Assembly (NCBI RefSeq): GCF_042657185.1
Contig: NZ_JBHSNN010000010.1
DNA: 64,000 bases
Source: Ureibacillus thermophilus
GTDB taxonomy: Bacteria > Bacillota > Bacilli > Bacillales_A > Planococcaceae
Strand: one strand, 5' to 3'
Part shown: in pieces, positions 51,928 through 59,507 of the stretch
How positions within the stretch are numbered: position 1 is the first letter of the stretch
How the letters are laid out: each line of letters starts with the position of its first letter
Translations under genes and position numbers: made by a program
Notes under the pieces: generated by a model
Seen by the model: the letters and a program-made list of their open reading frames with translations, nothing else
Told to the model about the DNA's origin: nothing
Database searches by the model: none

Positions 51928-52554
51928 TTAAAATTCCTTTTTCTCCAAAATGTAGGTGGAAAGTTTATAAGATAAATAGAAAAGAATTGCAGAAACCGGC
52001 AAGGAAAGAAGACTCAATATATCCAAAATTTCAAAAAACCGTACACTCCAATTCCCATTGGATACAATATTTGTAGCGATAATTGGGATGAATATAGCAG
52101 CTAGTATCAAAATGCGCCCCTTTTGGATTCCGTATTTAATGGTTGCTGGAATCGTTAGACCCAACATAATCAGCAAGCTGGAGGCGACAATAGATAAAAC
52201 CTTCAAAAATTCATTCATCTCAATAGCTGCTCCGGGCATCTCGTTCGTAATCAGAAATACTGGAAAGATAATCAAGAGCATCAATAAGAGCAAAATTAAG
52301 CTCAATATATATTTGCTTTTTACAATATCGGCTTTTTTCACCGGCATCGTATAGACATAACGATACCAATTGCTTGTTTCGTCATAGGCAAGGAGGGTGT
52401 TGATTTGTGTAATGCATAAAACGGTTAGAAAAATCATCAGCATTCCAGGGTCTCCAAAAAAGAAAGAGGCGAAGAAAAATAACAATGTTAAAGTGACGAT
52501 TAAGTTCTTTTGATTGAACATCAAATACAAATCTTTCAAAATAAGCGCTTTCAT
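51928..52554 (-). CDS. ABC-2 type transporter permease
   Basis: This 208-residue membrane protein has about six hydrophobic segments and starts MKALILKDLYLMFNQKN, typical of small ABC-2 permeases encoded beside a GntR regulator. DETSNWYRYVYTMPVKKADI is the conserved cytoplasmic loop of this subfamily. The substrate cannot be told. Its start overlaps the stop of the ATPase gene by 4 bases, so the two are translated together. Confidence 0.88.
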   Translation of the reverse strand: MKALILKDLYLMFNQKNLIVTLTLLFFFASFFFGDPGMLMIFLTVLCITQINTLLAYDETSNWYRYVYTMPVKKADIVKSKYILSLILLLLMLLIIFPVFLITNEMPGAAIEMNEFLKVLSIVASSLLIMLGLTIPATIKYGIQKGRILILAAIFIPIIATNIVSNGNWSVRFFEILDILSLLSLPVSAILFYLSYKLSTYILEKKEF

Positions 52555-53399
52555 GGACGAACCCCTTTCACAAAAAATAACATAATCTCTTCAATGGACG
52601 GCTTATCAAGGGAAAAGGCGCTGCTCACTTCATTGCGTTTCACTAAAATTTCAACGCCAAACGCATTTTTCCGCATGCGCACTTTCGCATGTTCCGAAAG
52701 TTCCATCGATTGTTCCATACTGCCTTTCCAAATGCCATAGTCATACAATAGTTCGTCTTTATTTTTGCTGAAGATAATTTCCCCATCATGAATGAACGTA
52801 ATGTAGTCTGCAATTTTTTCTAAATCTGATGTGATATGGGTGGAGAATAAGATGCTGTTTTCTTCTTCCTGCATAAACTCCATGAAAAGATCTAGGATTT
52901 CATCCCGCACAATCGGATCAAGCCCGCTTGTCGGTTCATCTAAAATTAGTAATTTCGGATGATGACTAAGAGCAATCGCAATAGATAGTTTCATCTTCAT
53001 TCCACGGGACAGCTGCTTAACCGGCTTTTTGAAAGGAATTTTAAATCGTTTTAATAGTTCAACATAGTAAGATTCATCCCAACGGTCGTAGATCTTCTCC
53101 AAAATGTTGTTAATATGAGTTGCATGCAATGTGTCCGGAATATAAAGGTCATCAAACACAACGCCAATGTTTTGCTTTATGGATGTTTCGTGTTTTGTGT
53201 GGTCAAGGCCAAAAATCTTGATTTCTCCGCTCTCTTTTTTTAATAAATTTAATAGGCATTTAATCGTTGTTGTTTTTCCAGCTCCATTTTCTCCGACAAA
53301 TCCCATAATGGTGCCAGTTGGCAATTGAAAAGAAACATCTTTTAATTGGAACTGGTGAAATGATTTTTTCAGATTCTCTACTTCAATAGCATTCGTCAT
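52551..53399 (-). CDS. ABC transporter ATP-binding protein
   Basis: The 282-residue ATPase has Walker A GENGAGKTTT (near 38), an ABC signature QLSRGMKMKLSIAIALS, Walker B LLILDEPTSGLDP and the switch histidine in FSTHITSDLEKI. The C-terminal 70 residues form the small domain often found in YtrB/YhcH-type exporters. It overlaps gntR upstream and the permease downstream by 4 bases each. Export of an antimicrobial, or a cell-envelope stress response, is plausible by analogy but unproven. Confidence 0.93.
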   Translation of the reverse strand: MTNAIEVENLKKSFHQFQLKDVSFQLPTGTIMGFVGENGAGKTTTIKCLLNLLKKESGEIKIFGLDHTKHETSIKQNIGVVFDDLYIPDTLHATHINNILEKIYDRWDESYYVELLKRFKIPFKKPVKQLSRGMKMKLSIAIALSHHPKLLILDEPTSGLDPIVRDEILDLFMEFMQEEENSILFSTHITSDLEKIADYITFIHDGEIIFSKNKDELLYDYGIWKGSMEQSMELSEHAKVRMRKNAFGVEILVKRNEVSSAFSLDKPSIEEIMLFFVKGVRP

Positions 53400-53776
53400 T
53401 CCAATTCCTCCTCCACTAACAATGACAAAATATCAAGTAATTCTTTTCCCTCGATACCTGCGAGCTTTGCCGTTTGAACTGCTTTCGTTAAATGCTCCTC
53501 CACTTGGCGCAGCAATTCTTCCCGCAAAAATTCCTGATTTCGTTCCGCTACAAAACTTCCTTTTCCAGCAAAGGTGACGATAAATCCGTCCCGTTCCAAA
53601 TCCGCATAAGCTCTCTTTGTTGTCATCACGCTGATTTTCAATTCTTTTGCAAGATTTCTGATGGAGGGAAGGGGGTCTCCAGGCTTTAATTTCCCTGTAA
53701 TGATTGCTTGTTTCATTTGCTCTGTAATTTGTTCATAGATCGGTTTATCGCTTGCGTTGCTGAGTTTTATTTCCAC
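53396..53776 (-). CDS. GntR-family transcriptional regulator, YtrA type
   Basis: This 126-residue protein has an N-terminal winged helix (PIYEQITEQMKQAIITGKLK, then GDPLPSIRNLAKELKISVMT) and a short C-terminal dimer helix (about 78-126) without a ligand domain, which defines the YtrA subfamily. I chose GTG 53776 (VEIKLSNAS), preceded by GGTGGTGA; a longer frame upstream would run over the promoter. It is the first gene of a three-gene operon with the ABC pair and probably represses it from the adjacent operator. Confidence 0.92.
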   Translation of the reverse strand: MEIKLSNASDKPIYEQITEQMKQAIITGKLKPGDPLPSIRNLAKELKISVMTTKRAYADLERDGFIVTFAGKGSFVAERNQEFLREELLRQVEEHLTKAVQTAKLAGIEGKELLDILSLLVEEELE

Positions 53777-53801
53777 AAAGTCACCACCATTCTTCAATAC
53801 A

Positions 53802-53826
53802 ACCGTATATATACAGTATATACAGT
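53802..53826. promoter_or_regulatory. Palindromic operator of the GntR/ABC operon
   Basis: ACCGTATATA (53802-53811) and TATATACAGT (53817-53826) form an inverted repeat with one mismatch and a 5-base spacer. It covers the -10 box of the - strand promoter, the expected place for repression by the GntR protein encoded next to it. Confidence 0.7.
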
Positions 53827-53842
53827 TATAACAGAGTGTCAA
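53815..53842 (-). promoter_or_regulatory. Sigma-A promoter of the GntR/ABC operon
   Basis: On the - strand a perfect TTGACA (53842-53837) is followed after 16 bases by TATACT (53820-53815). It is the strongest -35 seen in the window and is overlapped by the palindromic operator. Confidence 0.75.
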
Positions 53843-53923
53843 TAGAAAGTTTTACAACTCTGATGGGCACCTAACCGATTTTTCATGCATATAGTACTAA
53901 TAAGCTCACGGAGGAGGGAATGG

Positions 53924-54190
53924 ATGCTATTATCAGAGCTCGCTGAAAAAGAATTGATTGAGATGGAAAATGGCGTTCGTTATGGCTATTTATCGGAGAC
54001 GGAATGCATTTTTGATCCGAAAACAGGAAAAATAATAGGCTTCGAATTGATTGAACCATCCCGTCTGCCTTTTCAAAAGAAGAAAACGAATTCTTCATTG
54101 TTTATCCCTTGGGAAGAAATTCATTTAATTGGAGAAGATCGGATTTTATTCCGCAAAACAACGAGTGCAAGAAGGTATTATGACAAATGA
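53924..54190 (+). CDS. ymxH: YlmC/YmxH family PRC-barrel protein
   Basis: This 88-residue protein has the PRC-barrel-like pattern LLSELAEKELIEMENGVRYG, DPKTGKIIGFEL, and IPWEEIHLIGEDRILF. The family occurs beside mlpA and dpaA in Bacillus, where it is called YmxH; its function is unknown. ATG 53924 follows GGAGGAGGG at 53910-53918. It overlaps dpaA by 4 bases, which suggests a link to sporulation. Confidence 0.88.
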   Translation: MLLSELAEKELIEMENGVRYGYLSETECIFDPKTGKIIGFELIEPSRLPFQKKKTNSSLFIPWEEIHLIGEDRILFRKTTSARRYYDK

Positions 54191-54969
54191 GAAACGAAAG
54201 ATGGATGGTAATTGGAACGGATGAACGATTAAAAATTCTTGCCAAAAAGTTAAGCAACCCTGAGCGTACGGTTTACTATAAAAATAAAACGAATTGGGAT
54301 CATGAATGCAACCAGTTGGCCATTGAACTTGAGCCGGACTACATCGTTTTGCCAATCCAGCCTTTGAAAGTGGAAGTGCCTGCTTTAATGGGAATTGAAA
54401 ATGCCGTCATTTTTTGCGGCAAGACCAATGAGAAATGGAAAGAGATTTTAAAAGAAAATACGGTTTACTACTATCTAGAGGACGAAGAGTTTATTTGGCA
54501 AAATGCGCTGCTTACGGCAGAAGCCTTTGTTGCGAGATTTTATCAAACGAAGGAAGCCATTTCCGGAAAAGGATTTATTGTAACCGGTTTTGGCCGCGTT
54601 GCGAAGACCCTTGGACATTTGCTTCGCAGCATCGGCGCGGAAGTGATTGTCGCAGTCCGATCTGAAGTGCAGTTTAACGAAGCGAAAGCCTTTCGATATA
54701 AAGCATCTTATTTAGCAGATGTAGGAGATATTGAAGCGGATTATTTCGTCAACACCATTCCGGCAAAATGGCTGGATGCAAAATTAAACGAGAAAATACG
54801 CATTCCAATTTATGATTTGGCATCCGCTCCAGGTTGTTTGCAGGATGGGGTGGAGCGAGAATTTTACGAATTATTGCCGGCATTGCCTGGGAAATATTTC
54901 CCTAAAGATGCAGCAAATATTTTATACAATTCGATTGTTGGTCAGTTGAGGAGGGGTAAATCTTGCTAA
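54187..54969 (+). CDS. dpaA: Dipicolinate synthase subunit A
   Basis: DpaA, with DpaB, makes dipicolinic acid in the mother cell during sporulation. The C-terminal half is a Rossmann domain with GKGFIVTGFGRVAKTLGHLL and FVNTIPAKWLD. The end, LPGKYFPKDAANILYNSIVG, is typical. At 260 residues it is shorter than the roughly 297 of B. subtilis DpaA, mainly in the N-terminal part; the start ATG 54187 overlaps ymxH, so no longer N-terminus is likely. The substrate is the dihydrodipicolinate-type product of DapA, encoded downstream. Confidence 0.93.
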   Translation: MRNERWMVIGTDERLKILAKKLSNPERTVYYKNKTNWDHECNQLAIELEPDYIVLPIQPLKVEVPALMGIENAVIFCGKTNEKWKEILKENTVYYYLEDEEFIWQNALLTAEAFVARFYQTKEAISGKGFIVTGFGRVAKTLGHLLRSIGAEVIVAVRSEVQFNEAKAFRYKASYLADVGDIEADYFVNTIPAKWLDAKLNEKIRIPIYDLASAPGCLQDGVEREFYELLPALPGKYFPKDAANILYNSIVGQLRRGKSC

Positions 54970-55559
54970 AGGGCAAAAAAGTTGGACTTGGCATTACGGC
55001 TTCCCATTGCACATATGAGGATGTTGTGCCAAAAATTACGGATCTCCGCAATGCAGGAGCAACGGTGATCCCTATTGTATCCCATTCAGTATTAAATGCA
55101 GCTACTCGTTTTGGTTCTGGAGAAGAATGGGTGAAAAAAATAGAGGAATTATCTGGAAATAAAGTTGTTTCTACAATCGTCGAAGCTGAACCTTTCGGGC
55201 CTAGAAATCCGCTTGATTGCATGGTCATTGCACCGATGACAGGCAACTCCATCAGCAAATTTGCCAATGCGGCGACAGACAGCCCAGTGCTAATGGCTGC
55301 AAAAGCAACCCTTCGAAACGGCAATCCGGTAGTCATTGGAATTTCCACAAATGATGCTCTTGGTTTAAACGGCGTCAACATTATGAGATTATTAAATTCG
55401 AAAAATATTTATTTTATTCCTTTTGGGCAAGATGATCCATTCAACAAACCAACTTCCATGATTGCCGATTTTACAAAAATGGTGGATACGGTCGTGCACG
55501 CAATTCACTACAAAAAGCAGCTTCAGCCGTTAATTATTCAATACCATAAAGAAAATTAA
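54963..55559 (+). CDS. dpaB: Dipicolinate synthase subunit B (flavoprotein)
   Basis: DpaB is the HFCD-family flavoprotein subunit of dipicolinate synthase. LGITASHCTYEDVVPKI at the start, MVIAPMTGNSISKFANAATD and GRNPVVIGISTNDALGLN-type blocks support this. The start is TTG 54963, overlapping dpaA by 7 bases. Length is 198 residues. A hairpin with a U-tract ends the unit. Confidence 0.94.
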   Translation: MLKGKKVGLGITASHCTYEDVVPKITDLRNAGATVIPIVSHSVLNAATRFGSGEEWVKKIEELSGNKVVSTIVEAEPFGPRNPLDCMVIAPMTGNSISKFANAATDSPVLMAAKATLRNGNPVVIGISTNDALGLNGVNIMRLLNSKNIYFIPFGQDDPFNKPTSMIADFTKMVDTVVHAIHYKKQLQPLIIQYHKEN

Positions 55560-55560
55560 T

Positions 55561-55598
55561 TTTTATCACACAATTCAGTCAAATTGTGATAAAATTTT
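55561..55598 (+). terminator. Probable terminator after dpaB
   Basis: TTTTATCA and CAATT pair with AATTG and TGATAAAA around a short loop, with a two-base bulge, followed by TTTTC. The AT-rich stem makes it weaker than the others here. Confidence 0.65.
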
Positions 55599-55649
55599 CA
55601 TCATTATATGAAGATTATTTGTTTACTATTTTAGGAGGAGATTTGTGCA

Positions 55650-56687
55650 ATGACGAAGCAATTAACAGTAGCGATTGTAGGTGCAACAGGTGCAGTCGGT
55701 ACAAAAATGAAAGAACAATTACTAAAAAGAAATTTTCCAATTAAAGATATAAAATTTTTAGCTTCTGCAAAGTCTGCAGGAAAAGAAATCGAATTCGGAG
55801 GCAAAACATACAAAATTGAGGAAGCAACTCCAGAAGCCTTTGAAGGCGTTGATGTGGCGCTATTTTCTGCTGGCGGTTCCGTATCCGCAAAACTTGCTCC
55901 GGAAGCGGTTAAACGCGGTGCTGTCGTGATTGATAATACGAGCCATTTCCGAATGGATCCAGATGTGCCATTAGTGGTGCCTGAAGTTAATCGTGAGGAC
56001 TTAAAGAAACATAATGGAATCATTGCCAATCCAAACTGTTCTACAATCCAAATGGTTGTTGCATTGCAGCCAATTCGCGAAAAATTCGGTTTAAAACGAG
56101 TGATTGTTTCCACTTACCAAGCCGTTTCCGGTTCAGGAATCTCTGCCATTGAAGAACTTCGCGTACAAAGCGGCGAGTGGGAAAAAGGCAAAGATGTGGA
56201 AGCAAAAGTGCTGCCGGTAAAATCTGAACCAAAACATTATCCAATAGCCCGAAACGTGATTCCTCAAATTGATGTATTCACAGAAAATGGATTTACAAAA
56301 GAAGAAATGAAAATGATTAATGAAACGAAAAAAATCATGCATTTGCCTGATTTGGAAGTTGCGGCAACATGTGTGAGAGTTCCGGTTGTTGCTGGACATT
56401 CTGAATCTGTTTATATCGAAGTAGAAAAAGAGGCAAGTGTACAAGAACTCTTTGATGTTTTAAAAGACGCTCCTGGAGTAGTACTGCAAGATGATATCAA
56501 CAACCAAGTTTATCCGATGCCCATTTTTGTAGAAGATGAAGACCCAGTGTATGTAGGAAGAATTCGCAAAGACTTGAATAATCCAAAGGGCTTCCATCTA
56601 TGGATTGTTGCAGATAACTTATTGAAAGGTGCTGCATTGAACTCCATCCAAATCGCCGAAGCAATGCTAGAGGATAACTTACTGTAA
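55650..56687 (+). CDS. asd: Aspartate-semialdehyde dehydrogenase
   Basis: Asd reduces aspartyl phosphate to aspartate semialdehyde, the branch point to lysine, diaminopimelate, dipicolinate, threonine and methionine. NADP binding is in GATGAVGTKM; the catalytic cysteine is in IIANPNCSTIQMV (near 130); the histidine is in VVAGHSESVY. Length 345 is normal. AGGAGGAG at 55633-55640 gives the start. dapA follows directly, without the dapG aspartokinase seen in B. subtilis. Confidence 0.97.
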   Translation: MTKQLTVAIVGATGAVGTKMKEQLLKRNFPIKDIKFLASAKSAGKEIEFGGKTYKIEEATPEAFEGVDVALFSAGGSVSAKLAPEAVKRGAVVIDNTSHFRMDPDVPLVVPEVNREDLKKHNGIIANPNCSTIQMVVALQPIREKFGLKRVIVSTYQAVSGSGISAIEELRVQSGEWEKGKDVEAKVLPVKSEPKHYPIARNVIPQIDVFTENGFTKEEMKMINETKKIMHLPDLEVAATCVRVPVVAGHSESVYIEVEKEASVQELFDVLKDAPGVVLQDDINNQVYPMPIFVEDEDPVYVGRIRKDLNNPKGFHLWIVADNLLKGAALNSIQIAEAMLEDNLL

Positions 56688-56699
56688 GGGGTGTTAGAT

Positions 56700-57581
56700 T
56701 TGGATTTAGGTAGGGTCGCTACTGCCATGGTTACACCGTTTCAAGAAGATGGCGACATTGATTTTGAAGCGGTGGAGAAATTAATTGAACATTTGATTTC
56801 GAATGGAACCGATTCGATTGTCGTATGCGGTACAACGGGCGAAACCCCAACTTTGACAAAAGAAGAGAAGCTCAAGCTCATTCAGTTTACTGTAGAAAAG
56901 GTGAATAAACGGGTTCCTGTCATTGCAGGCACGGGCTCTAATGATACAAAAGGAACGATTGAGATGACAAAAAAAGTAGAGAGCCTTGGCGTTGATGGGG
57001 TTATGCTGGTGGCTCCCTACTACAATAAACCAAATCAGCGAGGTCTTTATGCACATTTTGAGGCAGTAGCAAAAGAAACGGCTTTACCAATTGTCCTTTA
57101 CAATGTACCAGGACGTACTAGTTCCAATATCGAAGCCGCTACAACAATTGCATTAAGCAAAATACCTAATATCCAAGTCGTGAAAGAAGCAAGTGGCAAT
57201 TTAGATCAAATGGCGGAAATATTAGCAACAACTGATGACAATTTCTTCGTCTACAGCGGCGACGATGCATTGACGCTGCCCCTTTTAGCCATCGGTGGTA
57301 AAGGAGTCATTTCCGTTGCCTCCCATGTGGTGGGAAATGAAATGCAGGCGATGATTCGAGCCTTTGAAGAAGGGCGCTTAGAAGCCGCAGCGAAAATGCA
57401 TCAAGCCTTATTGCCGCTTTTTAAACAATTGTTTAAATGCCCGAATCCGGTTCCAGTAAAATATGCTTTGGGCAAAGTAGGCTTTTCAGTCGAACGTGTT
57501 CGTTTGCCGCTAGTTGAGATGACAGAAGAAGAGAAACGGCAATTTGATGAAGTTTGGGAACAAGTGAAACAAAGCATTTAA
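56700..57581 (+). CDS. dapA: 4-hydroxy-tetrahydrodipicolinate synthase
   Basis: DapA condenses pyruvate with aspartate semialdehyde. It is a TIM barrel with GTTGETPTLTKEEKLKLI, the tyrosine in LYNVPGRTS and the Schiff-base lysine in VVKEASGN. I chose TTG 56700 (MDLGRVATAM) because AAGGGGTG lies 7 bases upstream; GTG 56691 falls in that site. Length is 293 residues. It supplies both cell-wall diaminopimelate and the dipicolinate enzymes encoded upstream. Confidence 0.97.
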   Translation: MDLGRVATAMVTPFQEDGDIDFEAVEKLIEHLISNGTDSIVVCGTTGETPTLTKEEKLKLIQFTVEKVNKRVPVIAGTGSNDTKGTIEMTKKVESLGVDGVMLVAPYYNKPNQRGLYAHFEAVAKETALPIVLYNVPGRTSSNIEAATTIALSKIPNIQVVKEASGNLDQMAEILATTDDNFFVYSGDDALTLPLLAIGGKGVISVASHVVGNEMQAMIRAFEEGRLEAAAKMHQALLPLFKQLFKCPNPVPVKYALGKVGFSVERVRLPLVEMTEEEKRQFDEVWEQVKQSI

Positions 57582-57583
57582 AT

Positions 57584-57635
57584 CCTGCTGTCCAAACAAT
57601 TCTATTTTGGATTGTTTGGGCTGCAGGTTTTTTTT
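57584..57635 (+). terminator. Intrinsic terminator after dapA
   Basis: CCTGC and CCAAACAAT pair with ATTGTTTGG and GCAGG, with a small internal loop, followed by eight T (57628-57635). Confidence 0.92.
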
Positions 57636-57665
57636 AATTTCCACTATCGAAATCCCATTTTTTAT

Positions 57666-57694
57666 TTGTACTTCCTCCCAACTCACCGTATAAT
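57666..57694 (+). promoter_or_regulatory. Sigma-A promoter of rnjB
   Basis: TTGTAC (57666-57671) and a perfect TATAAT (57689-57694) are 17 bases apart, 47 bases before the gene and just after the dapA terminator. Confidence 0.7.
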
Positions 57695-57741
57695 GATAAA
57701 TAAGTGGTTGCGCGTTCGGGATAATATTAGGAGGAAAGATT

Positions 57742-59409
57742 GTGATCAAAACAAAAAATGAAGTAATTCGAATTATCCCACTTGGAGGGGTGGGAGAAAT
57801 TGGTAAATCTATGTACGTGGTCGAAATCGATGACGAAGTGTTCATTGTCGATAGCGGACTTATGTTCCCAGAAGATGAAATGCTTGGAATTGATATTGTG
57901 ATTCCAGATTTTACTTACTTGGAAGAAAATAAAGATCGGATTAAAGGTATATTTTTAACCCATGGCCACGAAGATGCCATTGGTTCCATCGCCTATGTAT
58001 TGCAAAAAATTAATGCACCTGTGTACGGATCGAAGTTGACAATTGCTCTTGCAAAGGAACATTTAAAAGAGCTGCCGGCGCCATATCAAGTGAAATTTTT
58101 TGAAGTGACAAACAAAAGCCGCATGAATTTCCAATCAACATACGTAACTTTTTTCCATACAACACATAGTATTCCGGACTCTTTAGGAATCGTGTTCCAT
58201 ACTTCTGAAGGAGCAATTGTGTTTACAGGGGAATTTAAATTTGACCAATCGGCAAAAGGAAAATTTAAGCCGGATCTTGCGAAAATGGCTCAATTAGGTG
58301 ATGAAGGAGTATTTATTTTGCTTTCTGAATCAACGGAAGCAGAACGTCCAGGATATACGACAAGTGAAACCGTGATTGAAGAAAAATTAGCGAAATACTT
58401 CTATTCTGCCCCTGCACGCATTATTGTTGCAGTATATGCATCGAATTTTATCCGCATTCAACAAGTATTCAACCAAGCGCAAAAATCGAATCGAAAAGTC
58501 GCTATCGTAGGAAAGAGCCTTGAAAAAGTCGTCGATATCGGCGTGAAGCTTGGATATTTAACCATTGATGAAAACACGTTAATTCCAATCACAGAAATCA
58601 GCAAATATGAAGATGATGAATTAATCATTATTGTGACAAGCAATCAAGGAGAACCTCTTGATGCCCTTGATAAAATCGTCAGAAAACAACATCGCGACAT
58701 TCGCATCAAAGAAACGGATACGGTGCTAATCACTTTTACACCGTCTCCTGGAATGGAAGTGCAAATGTCGAATGCGATGAACAATCTTGCCAAAGCTGGT
58801 GCAACGGTATTAACTGCTGATAAAAAAGTCCATGTTTCTGGACACGGCAGCCAAGAAGATTTAAAACTCATGCTAAACTTAATGAAACCAAAATATTTTA
58901 TCCCGATCCAAGGCGAATACCGTATGCTCATCGCACATTCCAAATTAGCACAGCAAGTAGGAATCGATAAATCAAGAATTTTCATTGCAGATAAAGGCGA
59001 TATTGTGGAATATCGCAATGGAAAAATGCGCATAAGCGGAAAAGTCCAGGCAGGAAATGTATTGATTGACGGAAGCGGCGTTGGCGATGTAGGGAACATT
59101 GTGTTAAGAGACCGGAAATTATTGTCTCAAGACGGCATTTTCATTGTAGTCGTGACGCTGAACCGTTCTCAAAAGAGAATCGCTTCCGGTCCTGAAATTA
59201 TTTCCCGCGGCTTCGTCTACGTCCGCGAATCGGAGGAACTGATTTCAGAAGCGATCAAAATTGCCCGAGAATGTATTGAAAAATACGTGAACAAAGATAC
59301 ATTTGAATGGACAAATATTAAGCAAGAAATTCGTGAAACCCTTAGCGCATATTTATTCCAAAAAACGAAACGTCGACCAATGATTATCCCAATCATCATG
59401 GAATATTAA
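57742..59409 (+). CDS. rnjB: Ribonuclease J2
   Basis: RNase J proteins are metallo-beta-lactamase/beta-CASP ribonucleases of mRNA decay and rRNA maturation. The metal motif normally HxHxDH reads HGHEDAIG here, with the last histidine lost, and the later aspartate in TGDFKFD is glutamate (TGEFKFD). These changes, plus the position downstream of dapA, mark RNase J2, the weakly active partner of J1. VSGHGSQEDLKLML and the C-terminal domain are intact. Start GTG 57742 with AGGAGGA upstream; 555 residues. Confidence 0.93.
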   Translation: MIKTKNEVIRIIPLGGVGEIGKSMYVVEIDDEVFIVDSGLMFPEDEMLGIDIVIPDFTYLEENKDRIKGIFLTHGHEDAIGSIAYVLQKINAPVYGSKLTIALAKEHLKELPAPYQVKFFEVTNKSRMNFQSTYVTFFHTTHSIPDSLGIVFHTSEGAIVFTGEFKFDQSAKGKFKPDLAKMAQLGDEGVFILLSESTEAERPGYTTSETVIEEKLAKYFYSAPARIIVAVYASNFIRIQQVFNQAQKSNRKVAIVGKSLEKVVDIGVKLGYLTIDENTLIPITEISKYEDDELIIIVTSNQGEPLDALDKIVRKQHRDIRIKETDTVLITFTPSPGMEVQMSNAMNNLAKAGATVLTADKKVHVSGHGSQEDLKLMLNLMKPKYFIPIQGEYRMLIAHSKLAQQVGIDKSRIFIADKGDIVEYRNGKMRISGKVQAGNVLIDGSGVGDVGNIVLRDRKLLSQDGIFIVVVTLNRSQKRIASGPEIISRGFVYVRESEELISEAIKIARECIEKYVNKDTFEWTNIKQEIRETLSAYLFQKTKRRPMIIPIIMEY

Positions 59410-59422
59410 TCGAACTTAAAAA

Positions 59423-59470
59423 GACAGGATTTTCTTTACCGTATCGGCGGTTAAGGAAATCCTGTTTCTC
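59423..59470 (+). terminator. Intrinsic terminator after rnjB
   Basis: ACAGGATTT (59424-59432) pairs with AAATCCTGT (59457-59465), with a second inner stem (TTTACCG/CGGTTAA, one mismatch), followed by a short TTCTC tract. The weak tail suggests partial read-through into spoIIIE. Confidence 0.65.
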
Positions 59471-59507
59471 ATACTTTTGATTGTTGATTGCAAAGTAGGT
59501 GAACAAT

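Noticed and set aside
52058..52354. Open frames on the + strand opposite the ABC transporter genes
   Set aside because: The - strand frames have full Walker and permease signatures; the + strand frames have none.
55560..55650. Lysine riboswitch upstream of asd
   Set aside because: The 90-base gap is too short for this element and holds only a terminator-like hairpin.
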